In this document: one piece after another, positions 7,866 through 16,132 of the stretch
How the letters are laid out: every line of letters begins with the position of its first letter
Numbering within the stretch: position 1 is the stretch's first letter
Source: Alphaproteobacteria bacterium UBA1303
Lineage (GTDB): Bacteria; Pseudomonadota; Alphaproteobacteria; Micropepsales; Micropepsaceae
DNA: 64,000 bases
Direction of reading: 5' to 3'
NCBI GenBank assembly: GCA_002307315.1
Contig: DBTZ01000021.1
Location: 15,641 to 79,640, forward strand
The notes under the pieces: generated by a model
Seen by the model: only the letters and a program-made list of their open reading frames with translations
Told to the model about the DNA's origin: nothing
Database searches by the model: none
Program-made: the position numbers and the translations under genes

Positions 7866-8308
7866 GCACGCCCAACAATCATGGACTGCCAGTTCGTCCC
7901 GCCGTCCGTCATCGCGCCTTCGGACTTGGGGATCGACGTCTCGTCGGTATTCCAGAGCCGGTCAACGGCCTCGTCACCAGCGAAACCCTACTGCTCGGCT
8001 GGTTCGAGAGGGCGGAACCCGGCGAGCGCTTCATCTACCACATTGGCCACCTTGGCGCCGACCGTGCGCGAGACACGTCGTGCCTTTCGGTGATGGCATG
8101 CGAAGCGCTCGGCCGGATCGCAGGCCGTGTCATGGTACTCGCGGAAATGGGCCAGTTGATCGCCGTACAGCAGCGGCTGAACGATGGCCGCATAGCGTAC
8201 ATCGCGATCAAGAGGGGGGCCGAGCCAAAACCGGCGAGCGCCCCGCGGGCCGATGCGCCAGACGCATCAACCCGATTGGTCGCCACTCCAGTATTCGGAG
8301 GAGCATGA
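7862..8308 (+). CDS. Conserved phage hypothetical protein
   Basis: 148 residues. GTG 7862 overlaps the previous stop. The central part (LLLGWFERAEPGERFIYHIGHLGADRARD, then MACEALGRIAGRVMVLAEMGQLIAVQQRLNDGRIAYIAIKR) is well formed and reads like a compact alpha/beta or winged fold, followed by a Pro/Ala-rich tail. I do not recognise a named function. Its place directly before the recombination ATPase suggests a DNA metabolism accessory. Confidence 0.6.
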   Translation: MSTPNNHGLPVRPAVRHRAFGLGDRRLVGIPEPVNGLVTSETLLLGWFERAEPGERFIYHIGHLGADRARDTSCLSVMACEALGRIAGRVMVLAEMGQLIAVQQRLNDGRIAYIAIKRGAEPKPASAPRADAPDASTRLVATPVFGGA

Positions 8309-9159
8309 TGGCACTCAGAATCATCACCGCCGACGAGAGAATCTCGGCCGCGCAGGGCAAAACCACGATCGCGCTGTTCGGCCCGAGCGGCGTCGGCAAG
8401 ACCTCGCTTCTGAAAACGCTGCCCGCCGCCGAGACGCTGTGCATCGATCTCGAGGCGGGCATGAAATCCGTCCAGGACTGGCCGGGCGACAGCATTCCGG
8501 TGCGGACATTTGCAGACGCACTCGACATTGCCTGTCTCATCGGCGGCGTCAATCCGGCCGCCGACGAGACGAGCGTCTTTTGCGAGCGCCATTACAATCA
8601 CGTCGTCGGGCTCTACCCCGATCTTGTGGCGCTGGTCGCAAAAAAGCGCATCGTCTTCGTCGACAGCATTACGGATCTGACGCGCCAGGCGATGGCCTGG
8701 GCGAAGACCCGGCCTGAGGCATTCTCCGAAAAGTCCGGCAAGCCCGACACGCGCGGCGCCTATGGACTACTTGCGCGCGAGGTTATCGGCCTCCTCAAGC
8801 ATCTGCAGCATGCCGAAGCCAAGACGGTGATCTTCGTCGGTATCCTCGAAAAGGTCACCGACGAGTTCAGCCGCATCACGTGGCAGCCCCAGATGGAGGG
8901 TGGCAAGGCCGGCCGCGAACTGCCGGGCATCGTCGATCAGGTCATCTCCATGAGCCTCTTTGCGCCCGACGGCGATCCCGGTTCGGCGGCCGACTGGCGT
9001 CACGATCCCGAGCGTGGGGAGGTCCGCCGATTTGTCTGTCGCGCCGGCAATCCCTTCGGACTTCCCGCCAAGGACAGGAGCGGCCGCCTCGATGTGACCG
9101 AGCCGCCCGACCTCGGCGCTCTTCTCTCCAAGATCAACGCGAAAGGACAATACCCATGA
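8308..9159 (+). CDS. RecA-fold ATPase, Sak4-like recombinase
   Basis: 283 residues. Walker A LFGPSGVGKTSLLK is near residues 23-36, Walker B IVFVDSITDL near 113-122, and the TVIFVGILEKV strand follows. This is the pattern of phage nucleotide-binding proteins of the Sak4 group, single-strand annealing or strand-exchange proteins with a RecA core. GGAGGAG (8297-8303) supports ATG 8308, which overlaps the previous stop by one base. Its neighbours, a putative ssDNA-binding partner, a RecB/Cas4-like nuclease and a helicase, match a phage recombination module. Confidence 0.75.
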   Translation: MALRIITADERISAAQGKTTIALFGPSGVGKTSLLKTLPAAETLCIDLEAGMKSVQDWPGDSIPVRTFADALDIACLIGGVNPAADETSVFCERHYNHVVGLYPDLVALVAKKRIVFVDSITDLTRQAMAWAKTRPEAFSEKSGKPDTRGAYGLLAREVIGLLKHLQHAEAKTVIFVGILEKVTDEFSRITWQPQMEGGKAGRELPGIVDQVISMSLFAPDGDPGSAADWRHDPERGEVRRFVCRAGNPFGLPAKDRSGRLDVTEPPDLGALLSKINAKGQYP

Positions 9160-9872
9160 GCTTCGACATGAACGACGCCGAACCGCAGAGGACAGGCGAA
9201 CTCATTCCCGACGGTACGTTTGCCAAGGTGACTATGAACGTCCGCCCGGGCGGGATCGATGGGTCGAGCGAGATCGACCGCGGGCTTCTCAAGGCGCCCA
9301 AGGATCCGTCGAGCGACGTTCGGCTTCTCGACTGCGAGTTCACGGTGACCGAGGGCCCGCATGTCCGGCGCAAGTTCTGGCAGATGTTCACTGTCCAGGG
9401 CGGTAAGGTGGACGAGAACGGCGTCTCGATCGGTTGGAAAATCTCCAAGAGCACGTTCCGGGCCATGATCGATTCGGCGCTCGGCCTCGATCCGAGCGAC
9501 ATGAGCGAAGCGGCGAAGGCCAAGCGGGTGCTGCGTGGGCTCGCCGACCTCAACGGCATCACCTTCATCGCCAAGGTCAGGATCGAGTCTTCCGAGGATC
9601 CCCGCTACGGCGACAGCAACAAGCTCGACCGCGTAGTCCTGCCGGGCGAGGCGGAGTGGCGCAAGGTGATGGACGGCGAGGTCGTGCCGGCGTGCCCGAG
9701 CACACGCGCTCGGCCGAAGTCGCCGGCACCGCCGGCGCAGCCGGCGTGGAACCAGGCGACAGCCGCGCAGGCGCCGGCACGCCCCGCCGCTCCGGCCTGG
9801 GCGGGCGCATCGATGCCGCCGCAGCAACAGCCGGCCGCCAAGCCGGCAGGACCCGCCTGGCTCAACAGTTGA
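9156..9872 (+). CDS. Putative ssDNA-binding partner of the Sak4-like ATPase
   Basis: 238 residues, coupled to the previous gene by ATGA. The first ~170 residues form a folded domain with GELIPDGTFAKVTMNVRPGG, LLDCEFTVTEGPHVRRKFWQMFTV and FIAKVRIESSEDPRYGDSNKL, a beta-rich pattern like phage DUF669-type proteins that accompany Sak4. The last ~65 residues are disordered and rich in Pro, Ala and Gln (PAPPAQPAW, PPQQQPAA), like the tails of single-stranded DNA-binding proteins, but without the acidic tip. The ssDNA-binding role is inferred from context and architecture. Confidence 0.6.
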   Translation: MSFDMNDAEPQRTGELIPDGTFAKVTMNVRPGGIDGSSEIDRGLLKAPKDPSSDVRLLDCEFTVTEGPHVRRKFWQMFTVQGGKVDENGVSIGWKISKSTFRAMIDSALGLDPSDMSEAAKAKRVLRGLADLNGITFIAKVRIESSEDPRYGDSNKLDRVVLPGEAEWRKVMDGEVVPACPSTRARPKSPAPPAQPAWNQATAAQAPARPAAPAWAGASMPPQQQPAAKPAGPAWLNS

Positions 9873-9877
9873 TCGTC

Positions 9878-10105
9878 ATGAGCGATGACGCGTGGCAGGC
9901 ACAGGTGACACGGGAAGCGGCGAAAGAGATCGGCCGATGGCTCGAGGCAAGAGGCGCTGGACGACTGGCAAAACCCATCGCCTCCCTCACCATGGCCGAC
10001 CTCGAAGCGATAGCCTCGAACGCGATCTCTTGCTTCATCGTCCATGCCTCGCAGCGGATCAGGGAGCAACCGGCCGACAATTTGACTTTGGTTTTGCTCG
10101 GATAG
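9878..10105 (+). CDS. Small conserved phage protein
   Basis: 75 residues, helical. Notable stretches are REAAKEIGRWLEARGAGRLAKPIASLTMADLEAIASNAI and SQRIREQPADNLTLVLLG. It starts six bases after the preceding stop and precedes the DUF6511 frame. No catalytic motif is visible and the function is unknown. The same pairing (small helical protein, then DUF6511) appears in related prophage operons, which supports it as a real gene. Confidence 0.6.
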   Translation: MSDDAWQAQVTREAAKEIGRWLEARGAGRLAKPIASLTMADLEAIASNAISCFIVHASQRIREQPADNLTLVLLG

Positions 10106-10461
10106 GGCTCTGCGCGCTCTGCGGGCGCGAGGCTCGTGGTTTCGGCTACTGCCACCGGCTTCTCTGGGATTGCTTTCCGCATCACCGTTTCTGCTCGATG
10201 CGCTGTCTTAAGGCCGGATCGGCGCTCGCGATGAGGAATAACGGAATGATCGACAAGACCGAAATGGAAATCCGCGCGATCAAGGATGCCCGGAAGAGCC
10301 TCGCCGAAGTGCTGATCGAACTCGGGCTGATGGCGCCGTTCCATAACCGCAGCGCGGCCGAGATCGACCGCATCATCGAGGCCTGTATCGACGGGTTCCA
10401 GGAATCGATGCAGCGCCAGGCCGATGCGCAGCGTCCCCTAAACGACGAGATTCCATTTTGA
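10030..10461 (+). CDS. DUF6511 domain protein (start uncertain)
   Basis: The conserved part starts at about 10108 with CALCGREARGFGYCHR and FPHHRFCSMRCLKAGS, a four-cysteine, probably zinc-binding motif. A helical half follows (MIDKTEMEIRAIKDARKSLAEVL to the C-terminal NDEIPF). No ATG or GTG lies near the conserved beginning. The nearest in-frame start is TTG 10030, inside the preceding gene; GTG 9892 is another possibility. DUF6511 proteins are confined to phages and have no known activity. The zinc-finger look suggests nucleic acid or protein binding. Confidence 0.6.
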   Translation: MLHRPCLAADQGATGRQFDFGFARIGLCALCGREARGFGYCHRLLWDCFPHHRFCSMRCLKAGSALAMRNNGMIDKTEMEIRAIKDARKSLAEVLIELGLMAPFHNRSAAEIDRIIEACIDGFQESMQRQADAQRPLNDEIPF

Positions 10462-10469
10462 GGCTGGCC

Positions 10470-11234
10470 ATGCTCGATCTCAATCACGGTTCTGGCCTCA
10501 TATATGGAGGCTCGTTGGTCGGGCATGTCGCGACCCGGATTAACGGTCTGATCGATGCCGCGCTGACGGCCGAACGGAAAGAGCAGCCGCCACGCGACTA
10601 TCTCGGCGCAAGCTGCATTGGTGAGCCCTGTGCGCGCCGGCTCGTGTACGAGATCATCCATGCCCCGCCGGACGATGGCCGCGATTTTGACGGCGCCGCC
10701 TTGCGCATCTTCGAAGCCGGCCATCGCTTCGAATCCCTGTCCATCCGCTGGCTGCGCGCCGCCGGCTTCGACCTTAGGACCGAGAGGCGCGACGGCGGCC
10801 AGTTCGGCTTCTCCGCTGCCTGCGGCCGGCTGCGCGGCCATATCGACGGCGTCATCGTTGGCGGTCCGGGTGTCGGCATCGTTTGGCCGGCGCTGTGGGA
10901 ACACAAGGCGCTGAACGCCAAGTCCTGGAACGGCCTTGTCAAGCACGGCCTTGCGGCCTCCAAGCCGATCTACTTTGCGCAGGTCCAGCTCTACATGGCC
11001 TATATGGAGCTTGCGGTCGCGCTCTTCACGGCGATCAACAAGGACACCCAGGCGCTCTATCACGAAGTCGTCGCCTTCGATTTCGCGGAGGCTCAGGCGC
11101 TTTCCGACAAGGCGGCCCTGATCATCCGGGTCGCAGAGGCCGGCGAGTTGCTGCCGCGCATCGCATCCGCGTCCGACTATTACCTCTGCCGCATGTGTCC
11201 CTATCAGCGGCGTTGCTGGAAGGGCCAGCCATGA
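10470..11234 (+). CDS. PD-(D/E)XK exonuclease, Cas4/RecB-like
   Basis: 254 residues. The nuclease pattern is clear: GHRFESLSIRW, then GRLRGHIDGVIVGG with the catalytic Asp, then WEHKALNAKSW with the E-x-K pair, then QVQLYMAYM. The C-terminal CRMCPYQRRCWKGQP, with an upstream Cys (SCIGEPCARR), is like the iron-sulfur cysteine cluster of Cas4/AddB nucleases. It likely resects double-stranded ends for the Sak4 recombination system. ATG 10470 follows GAGG; a TTG at 10458 overlapping the previous stop is less likely. Confidence 0.8.
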   Translation: MLDLNHGSGLIYGGSLVGHVATRINGLIDAALTAERKEQPPRDYLGASCIGEPCARRLVYEIIHAPPDDGRDFDGAALRIFEAGHRFESLSIRWLRAAGFDLRTERRDGGQFGFSAACGRLRGHIDGVIVGGPGVGIVWPALWEHKALNAKSWNGLVKHGLAASKPIYFAQVQLYMAYMELAVALFTAINKDTQALYHEVVAFDFAEAQALSDKAALIIRVAEAGELLPRIASASDYYLCRMCPYQRRCWKGQP

Positions 11235-12505
11235 GCTTCGCGCCCTCTCCGCTACAGGCCAAGGCCATCGAGTCCATCAAGGATTGGTACGCGAGTGGCA
11301 CGGCCGAGCGCCAGGTGTTTCGGGTTTTCGGCTACGCAGGTACCGGGAAAACCACCATCACAAAGCACGCCATCGCCGAGCTGGGACTGGATGAGGGTGT
11401 CCTCTACGCCGCCTTCACCGGCAAAGCGGCGCTGGTTATGACCCGCAAGGGCACACCGGCCTCGACCATTCATTCGCTGATCTACCGCGTGTCGGAGGCG
11501 ACGCCGGCCGAGATCGAGCGCATCAAGGACGAGATCACCGAACTGAAGGCGAAACTGCCCGCCATGGGCACTGCCGAACGGCTGTTCGCCGAGTCCCAGC
11601 AGCGCTCGCTCGAACTCCGCCTTGCCGACATCCACAAGCCGCGTTTCGTGCTGAACGAGCAGTCGGCCTTGCGGGATGCCAAACTCCTCGTCCTCGACGA
11701 GGTGTCGATGATCGGCGACGACATGGCGCGCGATCTCCTGGCCTTCGGCAAGCCGATCCTGGTGCTGGGCGATCCCGGCCAGCTTCCGCCCGTCAAGGGT
11801 GAAGGCGCCTTCACCAAGGAGGCGCCCGATGTTCTCCTCACAGAGGTGCACCGGCAGGCGGGCGACAGCGCCATCATTCGCCTTGCCACCCTGGCCCGCG
11901 AAGGCAAACCCATCCCCTACGGCGAGCACGATCAGTACGTCTGGAAAATGCATCGGACCGACATCTACCCGGCCCAGATGCTCAAGGGCGGACAGGTCAT
12001 CTGCGGCCGGAACGCGACTCGCGTGCAGCTCAATCTCGCCATGAAACGCGCGGCCGGCTTCGACGGCGTCTATCCCGAGGGCAAGGGTGAGAAGATCATC
12101 TGTCTCAAGAACCGCGCCGATCTCGGCCTCGTCAACGGCATGTTCCTCGATCTCACGGGGATCGAGGACGAAGACGAGCTCTGCTTCACTGCCGTCATTG
12201 ACACCGAAGACGGCGAGAAGGTCGGTGGTGCCAACGGCACGCGCGAGCGCTTCCGCATCTACAAAGGCCACTTCGACGATCACATCGCGCCCGACCAGGA
12301 GCGTGAGCGGCGCGATCACTGGAAGAAGAAGTCGCTGATCGAGGCGGTGTGGGGCTGGGCCATCACCTGCCACAAGTCTCAAGGGTCGCAATGGGAGAAC
12401 GTGATCGTCTTCGATGACGGTCTTGCGCGTACCGCCGAGGACCGTGCTCGCTGGCTCTATACCGCCATCACCCGCGCCGAGCGCGGCCTCGTGATCCTTG
12501 ATTGA
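11231..12505 (+). CDS. RecD2/Dda-like SF1B DNA helicase
   Basis: 424 residues, ATGA-coupled to the nuclease. Motif I is VFGYAGTGKTTITK (about 32-45), Ia contains AAFTGKAALVM, motif II is LLVLDEVSMIGDDM (about 154-167), and III is LVLGDPGQLPPV. The late motifs are WAITCHKSQGSQWENVIVFDD and WLYTAITRAERGLVI. This order is that of short UvrD-like RecD2/Dda helicases of phages, which unwind 5' to 3'. It probably serves phage replication and recombination together with the neighbouring nuclease and annealing proteins. Confidence 0.88.
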   Translation: MSFAPSPLQAKAIESIKDWYASGTAERQVFRVFGYAGTGKTTITKHAIAELGLDEGVLYAAFTGKAALVMTRKGTPASTIHSLIYRVSEATPAEIERIKDEITELKAKLPAMGTAERLFAESQQRSLELRLADIHKPRFVLNEQSALRDAKLLVLDEVSMIGDDMARDLLAFGKPILVLGDPGQLPPVKGEGAFTKEAPDVLLTEVHRQAGDSAIIRLATLAREGKPIPYGEHDQYVWKMHRTDIYPAQMLKGGQVICGRNATRVQLNLAMKRAAGFDGVYPEGKGEKIICLKNRADLGLVNGMFLDLTGIEDEDELCFTAVIDTEDGEKVGGANGTRERFRIYKGHFDDHIAPDQERERRDHWKKKSLIEAVWGWAITCHKSQGSQWENVIVFDDGLARTAEDRARWLYTAITRAERGLVILD

Positions 12506-12514
12506 GGCTGATGC

Positions 12515-15442
12515 ATGCTCGACCTCAACGAGGTTTCACCGCAACGTCCACCTTGGATCCAATATGACTTAGACGAGATCGTGCGGCGGCTGCGCGACAC
12601 GGCGTATCTATGGGTGCCGCAGCACTTTCCGAATGGCAGGCGCGAGGCCGACGAGTGGCGGCTCGCCAACATCAATGGCGACAGGCCGCGCAAGAACGGC
12701 TCCTGTGTCATTGCGCTCAAAGGCGAGCGTGCCGGCGACTGGATCGACTTCGATGGCGGCGACGGCGGTGGTCCCTTGAACACGCTGGAACATGCCACGG
12801 GCCTTGCCGGCCGTGACCTCTATAACTGCGCGGCGGATATCACGGGCTGGATGCCGATCCAGCCGGCGCGCCGCGAGCCCCCACCACCACCGAAGGAAAA
12901 GGACAGCGCCCGCGAGATCGAGATCATCCTCGCGCGCAGCACTCCGATCCCATCCACGCCCGCCGAGACTTACTTGCGGGCACGTGGGCTTGCCATCCCG
13001 GAGGACTCGGGCCTCGTCTTTCATCCGGATCTGGCTCATTGGGAAACCAAGACCGGCTTTCCGGCGCTGATCGGCGCCGTGCGGGACCGGCAAGGCGAGG
13101 TCATCGCCCTCCAGCGCATCTATCTCAGCCCCGACGGCACGGCGAAGGCGCCTGTTCCCAACCCGAAGAAGATGCTCGGCCGCGTCTCCGGCGGAGCCGT
13201 GCGTCTTGCCGCAATTGGCGGAGATGGCCGCCTGGGTCTCTGTGAGGGCATCGAGACCGGTCTTGCGGTCATGACGGCCGTGCCCGATCTACCGGTCTGG
13301 GCGACGCTCTCGACGAGCCATCTCGAGCAAGTCGTCCTGCCACCAGAGGCGCGCGACATCATCATCCTCGCCGATAACGACTCCTCCGGCGCCGGCCTCC
13401 ATGCCGCAGAGACGATCGCCCGCAAACTGAAGGCGGAGGGGCGCAAAGCCACGATCTGCCAGCCGCCGGCGCCGGATACCGACTTCAACGATCTTTTGCG
13501 GGACGGCGGCCCCGAGGCTGTCGCCGAACGCGTTCGCGCAGCGCTCGCCCAAGTCACGGAAGAAATGGCCGCAGAACCTCCAATGGGACGGCATCTGCCC
13601 TTCGGGTTCACGATGCCGGACCCGCCGCTGCCTACCTTGCGTACCGACGAGGGCGATCTGAAGCGCGCCGGCGACAAGGGGTGGTCGCTGCTTCTGTCCT
13701 CGAACCGGTCACCCTGGCTGTTTCGGGCTGGCGGGCAGATGTCGTGGATCGTGCCCGACGACGAGGCCCGTCCCATGGCCGCCGCCGTAACCGAGGAACG
13801 CTTGCGCTACATGCTGGCGCGGCTTGCCCTCTGGAAGCGCCTCGGCAACAAGAACGAACTCGTTCCCGCCGCGCCGCCCACCAGCCTCGTCAAATCGATC
13901 CTTGCCACCCCGGATCCGGCCTTGCCGGTCCTCGCCGGCATCGTCAACACGCCGGTGTTCGGACGCAACGGTGTTCTTCTCACCGATCCTGGCTATCACG
14001 CAGACGCACGGCTCCTCTATCACCCGGCACCAGGTTTTCAGATTCCCGGGATTTCGGCAACGCCCTCCGGTGACGAGATTGCGCAAGCCAAGGCGCTCAT
14101 CATCGAGGAGTTGCTCGGCGACTTTCCGTTTGTCTCGTCCTCCGAGCGCGCCCATGCCGTGGCGCTGTTGTTGATCGGCTTTCTGCGCGCCATGATCGAC
14201 GGACCCACACCGCTTCACGTCATCGAAAAGCCCGAGGCCGGAACTGGTGCCGGGCTCATGATCGACATCGTCGCCGTGATCATGACCGGCAATCCCGCCA
14301 CGGTGATGACGGCAAGTCACGACGAAGAGGAATGGCGCAAACGCATCACCGCCAAGCTCCGTCAGCTGCCGTCGGTCGTGGTGATCGACAACATCAATCA
14401 TGAGATCGACTCGGCGTCCCTTGCCGCGGCGCTCACGGCCCCCTTCTGGGAAGATCGCATCCTGGGGGTCTCCGAGATCACCCGCATCCCCATCCGCTGC
14501 GTCTGGATCGCCACCGGCAACAACCCGAAATTTTCGCACGAGCTCACACGGCGCATTGTTCGCATCCGTCTCGACGCCAAGATGGATCGCCCGTGGCTGC
14601 GTGAGGGCTTCAGGCATCCCGACCTCATGGCCTGGGTGAAGGCGAACCGTGCCGGGCTTGTCACCGCCTGTCTTACCCTCACCCAGGCCTGGATCGCCGC
14701 CGGCAAGCCGATGGGCGTGCGGAGCATCGGCAGCTTCGAGGCGTGGTCGCACGTCGTGGGCGGTATTCTCGATGTGGCCGGCATCGATGGCTTCCTCGGC
14801 AATCTCGATGAATTGATGGCGGCAAGCGACGCCGAAGGCGCCATGTGGCGGGGCTTCGTTACGAGCTGGTGGGATCGCTTCGGCACGAGCGAAGTCGGCA
14901 CCGCCGAACTCTACGAGGTCGCTGTCGCCTGCGAGCCGCCGCTTGCACTCGGCAGCGGCAACGACCGCTCGCAACGGACACGGCTCGGCAAGGCGCTCGG
15001 CCGGATCCGCGATCGCGTGTTCGATTTGGAGAGGCACTGCGTCCGGATCGCCGCGGGTGGCGTTCTCCACCAAGCGCAGCGTTGGTCGCTCCTGCTGCAA
15101 GAAAAGCACACCTCAGCCCGCGCAGAAACGTCGCCGTGTGGGAACGTTGAGGCGTTCGGCACGAACGTTCCCACCGACGTTCCCACGAAAGAAGCTCGCG
15201 AATTCAACGACTTTGGGAACGTGGGGAACGTTGGGAACGTTTTCCCGGCTCCCGCGCATGTGCGCGCGCACGCGCCCGCGCGCGCCCACGCGGAAGAGAA
15301 GGACGAAAAACGTTCCCCATGTCCCCAATGTTCCCAAACCCATTCATCCGCCACAGAAATTTCCGGGGAACGTGATGGAGAACGTGGAAACGTAGAGGCC
15401 GAACGTCCCCCCATGCCGGACTGGCTCAAGGAGGTGACGTGA
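12515..15442 (+). CDS. Toprim-domain primase/helicase-like replication protein
   Basis: 975 residues. An N-terminal phage primase region (about 1-110, DWIDFDGGDGGGPLNTLEHATGL) is followed by a Toprim fold with LCEGIETGLAVMTA near 245 and ADNDSSG near 286. The C-terminal half is an ATPase-like domain with a degenerate P-loop near 571-582 (EKPEAGTGAGLM), VVVIDNINHEIDS as Walker B-like and IATGNNP as sensor motif. It likely primes and initiates phage DNA replication. The last ~110 residues are low complexity (NVGNVGNV, AHVRAHAPARAHA) and overlie an iteron-like DNA repeat. The missing P-loop lysine is notable. Confidence 0.8.
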   Translation: MLDLNEVSPQRPPWIQYDLDEIVRRLRDTAYLWVPQHFPNGRREADEWRLANINGDRPRKNGSCVIALKGERAGDWIDFDGGDGGGPLNTLEHATGLAGRDLYNCAADITGWMPIQPARREPPPPPKEKDSAREIEIILARSTPIPSTPAETYLRARGLAIPEDSGLVFHPDLAHWETKTGFPALIGAVRDRQGEVIALQRIYLSPDGTAKAPVPNPKKMLGRVSGGAVRLAAIGGDGRLGLCEGIETGLAVMTAVPDLPVWATLSTSHLEQVVLPPEARDIIILADNDSSGAGLHAAETIARKLKAEGRKATICQPPAPDTDFNDLLRDGGPEAVAERVRAALAQVTEEMAAEPPMGRHLPFGFTMPDPPLPTLRTDEGDLKRAGDKGWSLLLSSNRSPWLFRAGGQMSWIVPDDEARPMAAAVTEERLRYMLARLALWKRLGNKNELVPAAPPTSLVKSILATPDPALPVLAGIVNTPVFGRNGVLLTDPGYHADARLLYHPAPGFQIPGISATPSGDEIAQAKALIIEELLGDFPFVSSSERAHAVALLLIGFLRAMIDGPTPLHVIEKPEAGTGAGLMIDIVAVIMTGNPATVMTASHDEEEWRKRITAKLRQLPSVVVIDNINHEIDSASLAAALTAPFWEDRILGVSEITRIPIRCVWIATGNNPKFSHELTRRIVRIRLDAKMDRPWLREGFRHPDLMAWVKANRAGLVTACLTLTQAWIAAGKPMGVRSIGSFEAWSHVVGGILDVAGIDGFLGNLDELMAASDAEGAMWRGFVTSWWDRFGTSEVGTAELYEVAVACEPPLALGSGNDRSQRTRLGKALGRIRDRVFDLERHCVRIAAGGVLHQAQRWSLLLQEKHTSARAETSPCGNVEAFGTNVPTDVPTKEAREFNDFGNVGNVGNVFPAPAHVRAHAPARAHAEEKDEKRSPCPQCSQTHSSATEISGERDGERGNVEAERPPMPDWLKEVT
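15140..15374. repeat. Iteron-like cluster of GGGAACGT motifs (origin candidate)
   Basis: Eight exact copies of GGGAACGT or its complement lie within 235 bases: + at 15140, 15215, 15224, 15233 and 15366; - ending at 15172, 15184 and 15317. Three are tandem with a strict 9-base period. A stretch of alternating purine and pyrimidine bases (15254-15293, GCGCGC-rich) lies between the groups. Imperfect copies occur at 15327-15335 and 15401. Iterons inside or beside the initiator gene are a known origin layout in lambdoid phages. Confidence 0.55.
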
Positions 15443-15684
15443 TGCACCGCCACAGCCTCGCTTCCAACGTCGCGCATCGCACGGAACGTGCGATCAGCAC
15501 CACGCAGCCGTCCGCACCACCATCAATTCCAAGAATGGAGATCAGCATGACACCAACGATCCACACCACCACGCCGGCGCAGGCAAACGCGCCACTAGCA
15601 ATTCCACGGCCAGGTCAACCCAGCCCGTATGTTTGGCCTGCCATCCTCATCTGGGCCATCGAAACCTACGGGGGCATTCTATGA
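15442..15684 (+). CDS. Small hypothetical phage protein
   Basis: 80 residues from ATG 15442, preceded by a strong AGGAGGTGA at 15429-15437 and overlapping the primase stop by one base. The sequence is polar and Pro/Thr/Ala-rich (TTQPSAPPSIPRM, PTIHTTTPAQANAPLAIPRPGQP), ending in a hydrophobic WPAILIWAIETYGGIL. No domain is recognised. An internal ATG at 15547 (preceded by GGAG) is a possible alternative start. It is coupled to the next gene by ATGA. Confidence 0.5.
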   Translation: MHRHSLASNVAHRTERAISTTQPSAPPSIPRMEISMTPTIHTTTPAQANAPLAIPRPGQPSPYVWPAILIWAIETYGGIL

Positions 15685-15938
15685 CCGCCGAGATGTTGCT
15701 GAAGCACGCCGCCACCGTGGTTGCCGACCGGCGGGAGACCTACGGTGATCCCCGTACCGGCATGGACGCCGTCGCCAAGCGCTGGTCGCTGACGCTCGGG
15801 GCTCCGATCACGCCGGCACAGGTCGTTCTCTGCCTCATCGACCTCAAGCTCAGCCGCCTCGCGCATGACCCGACGCATCTCGATAGCTTGGTCGATATCG
15901 CCGGCTACGCCGCTCTGCTGCGGGAGGTCACGCGATGA
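15681..15938 (+). CDS. DUF6378 domain protein (MazG-like candidate)
   Basis: 85 residues. The typical phage DUF6378 pattern is present: MLLKHAATVVADRRETYGDPRTGMDAVAKRW, then VVLCLIDLKLSRLAHDPTHLDSLVDIAGYAALL. The RETYGDP motif with a later D-x-x-D-IAGYA helix recalls small all-alpha NTP pyrophosphohydrolases of the MazG type. If so, it would cleanse modified or excess nucleotides during phage growth. The catalytic role is inference. It overlaps both neighbours by ATGA junctions. Confidence 0.7.
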   Translation: MTAEMLLKHAATVVADRRETYGDPRTGMDAVAKRWSLTLGAPITPAQVVLCLIDLKLSRLAHDPTHLDSLVDIAGYAALLREVTR

Positions 15939-16132
15939 GGTGGTTTCCCAAGGGCTATGGCGGCGAGCGGCGCGACGCCGAACAGGTCAAGCGCGAGGGC
16001 TGGCACGAGCATGGACTGCTGGTGGTGAGCGCCGAGGACCAGCGGCTTACCTGGCCCGAACGCGAATTGGTCCGCCAACTCGGTGCAAAGCTCTACGGCA
16101 AACGAGACTGCCAGGAGGTCCATCATGCCTGA
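15935..16132 (+). CDS. Small hypothetical phage protein
   Basis: 65 residues, starting with MRWFPKGYGGERRDAEQVKREGWHEHGLLVVSAEDQRLTWPERELVRQLGAKLYG. ATGA coupling to the previous gene and overlap with the next support translation. The sequence is charged, with a helical C-terminal half. No family or function is recognised; the tight operon position suggests a replication or regulatory accessory. Confidence 0.55.
   Translation: MRWFPKGYGGERRDAEQVKREGWHEHGLLVVSAEDQRLTWPERELVRQLGAKLYGKRDCQEVHHA

Noticed and set aside
11252..12391. 379-codon minus-strand frame over the helicase gene
   Set aside because: Antisense shadow; all helicase motifs lie on the plus strand.
13709..15109. Long open frame (466 codons) on the minus strand inside the primase gene
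   Set aside because: It is a high-GC shadow of the primase: no domain is recognisable, and the plus-strand frame has Toprim motifs and a ribosome site.
15254..15293. GCGCGC-rich tract as a CpG or promoter element
   Set aside because: It has no -10/-35 pattern and lies within coding sequence; kept only as a possible melting or Z-DNA part of the iteron region.
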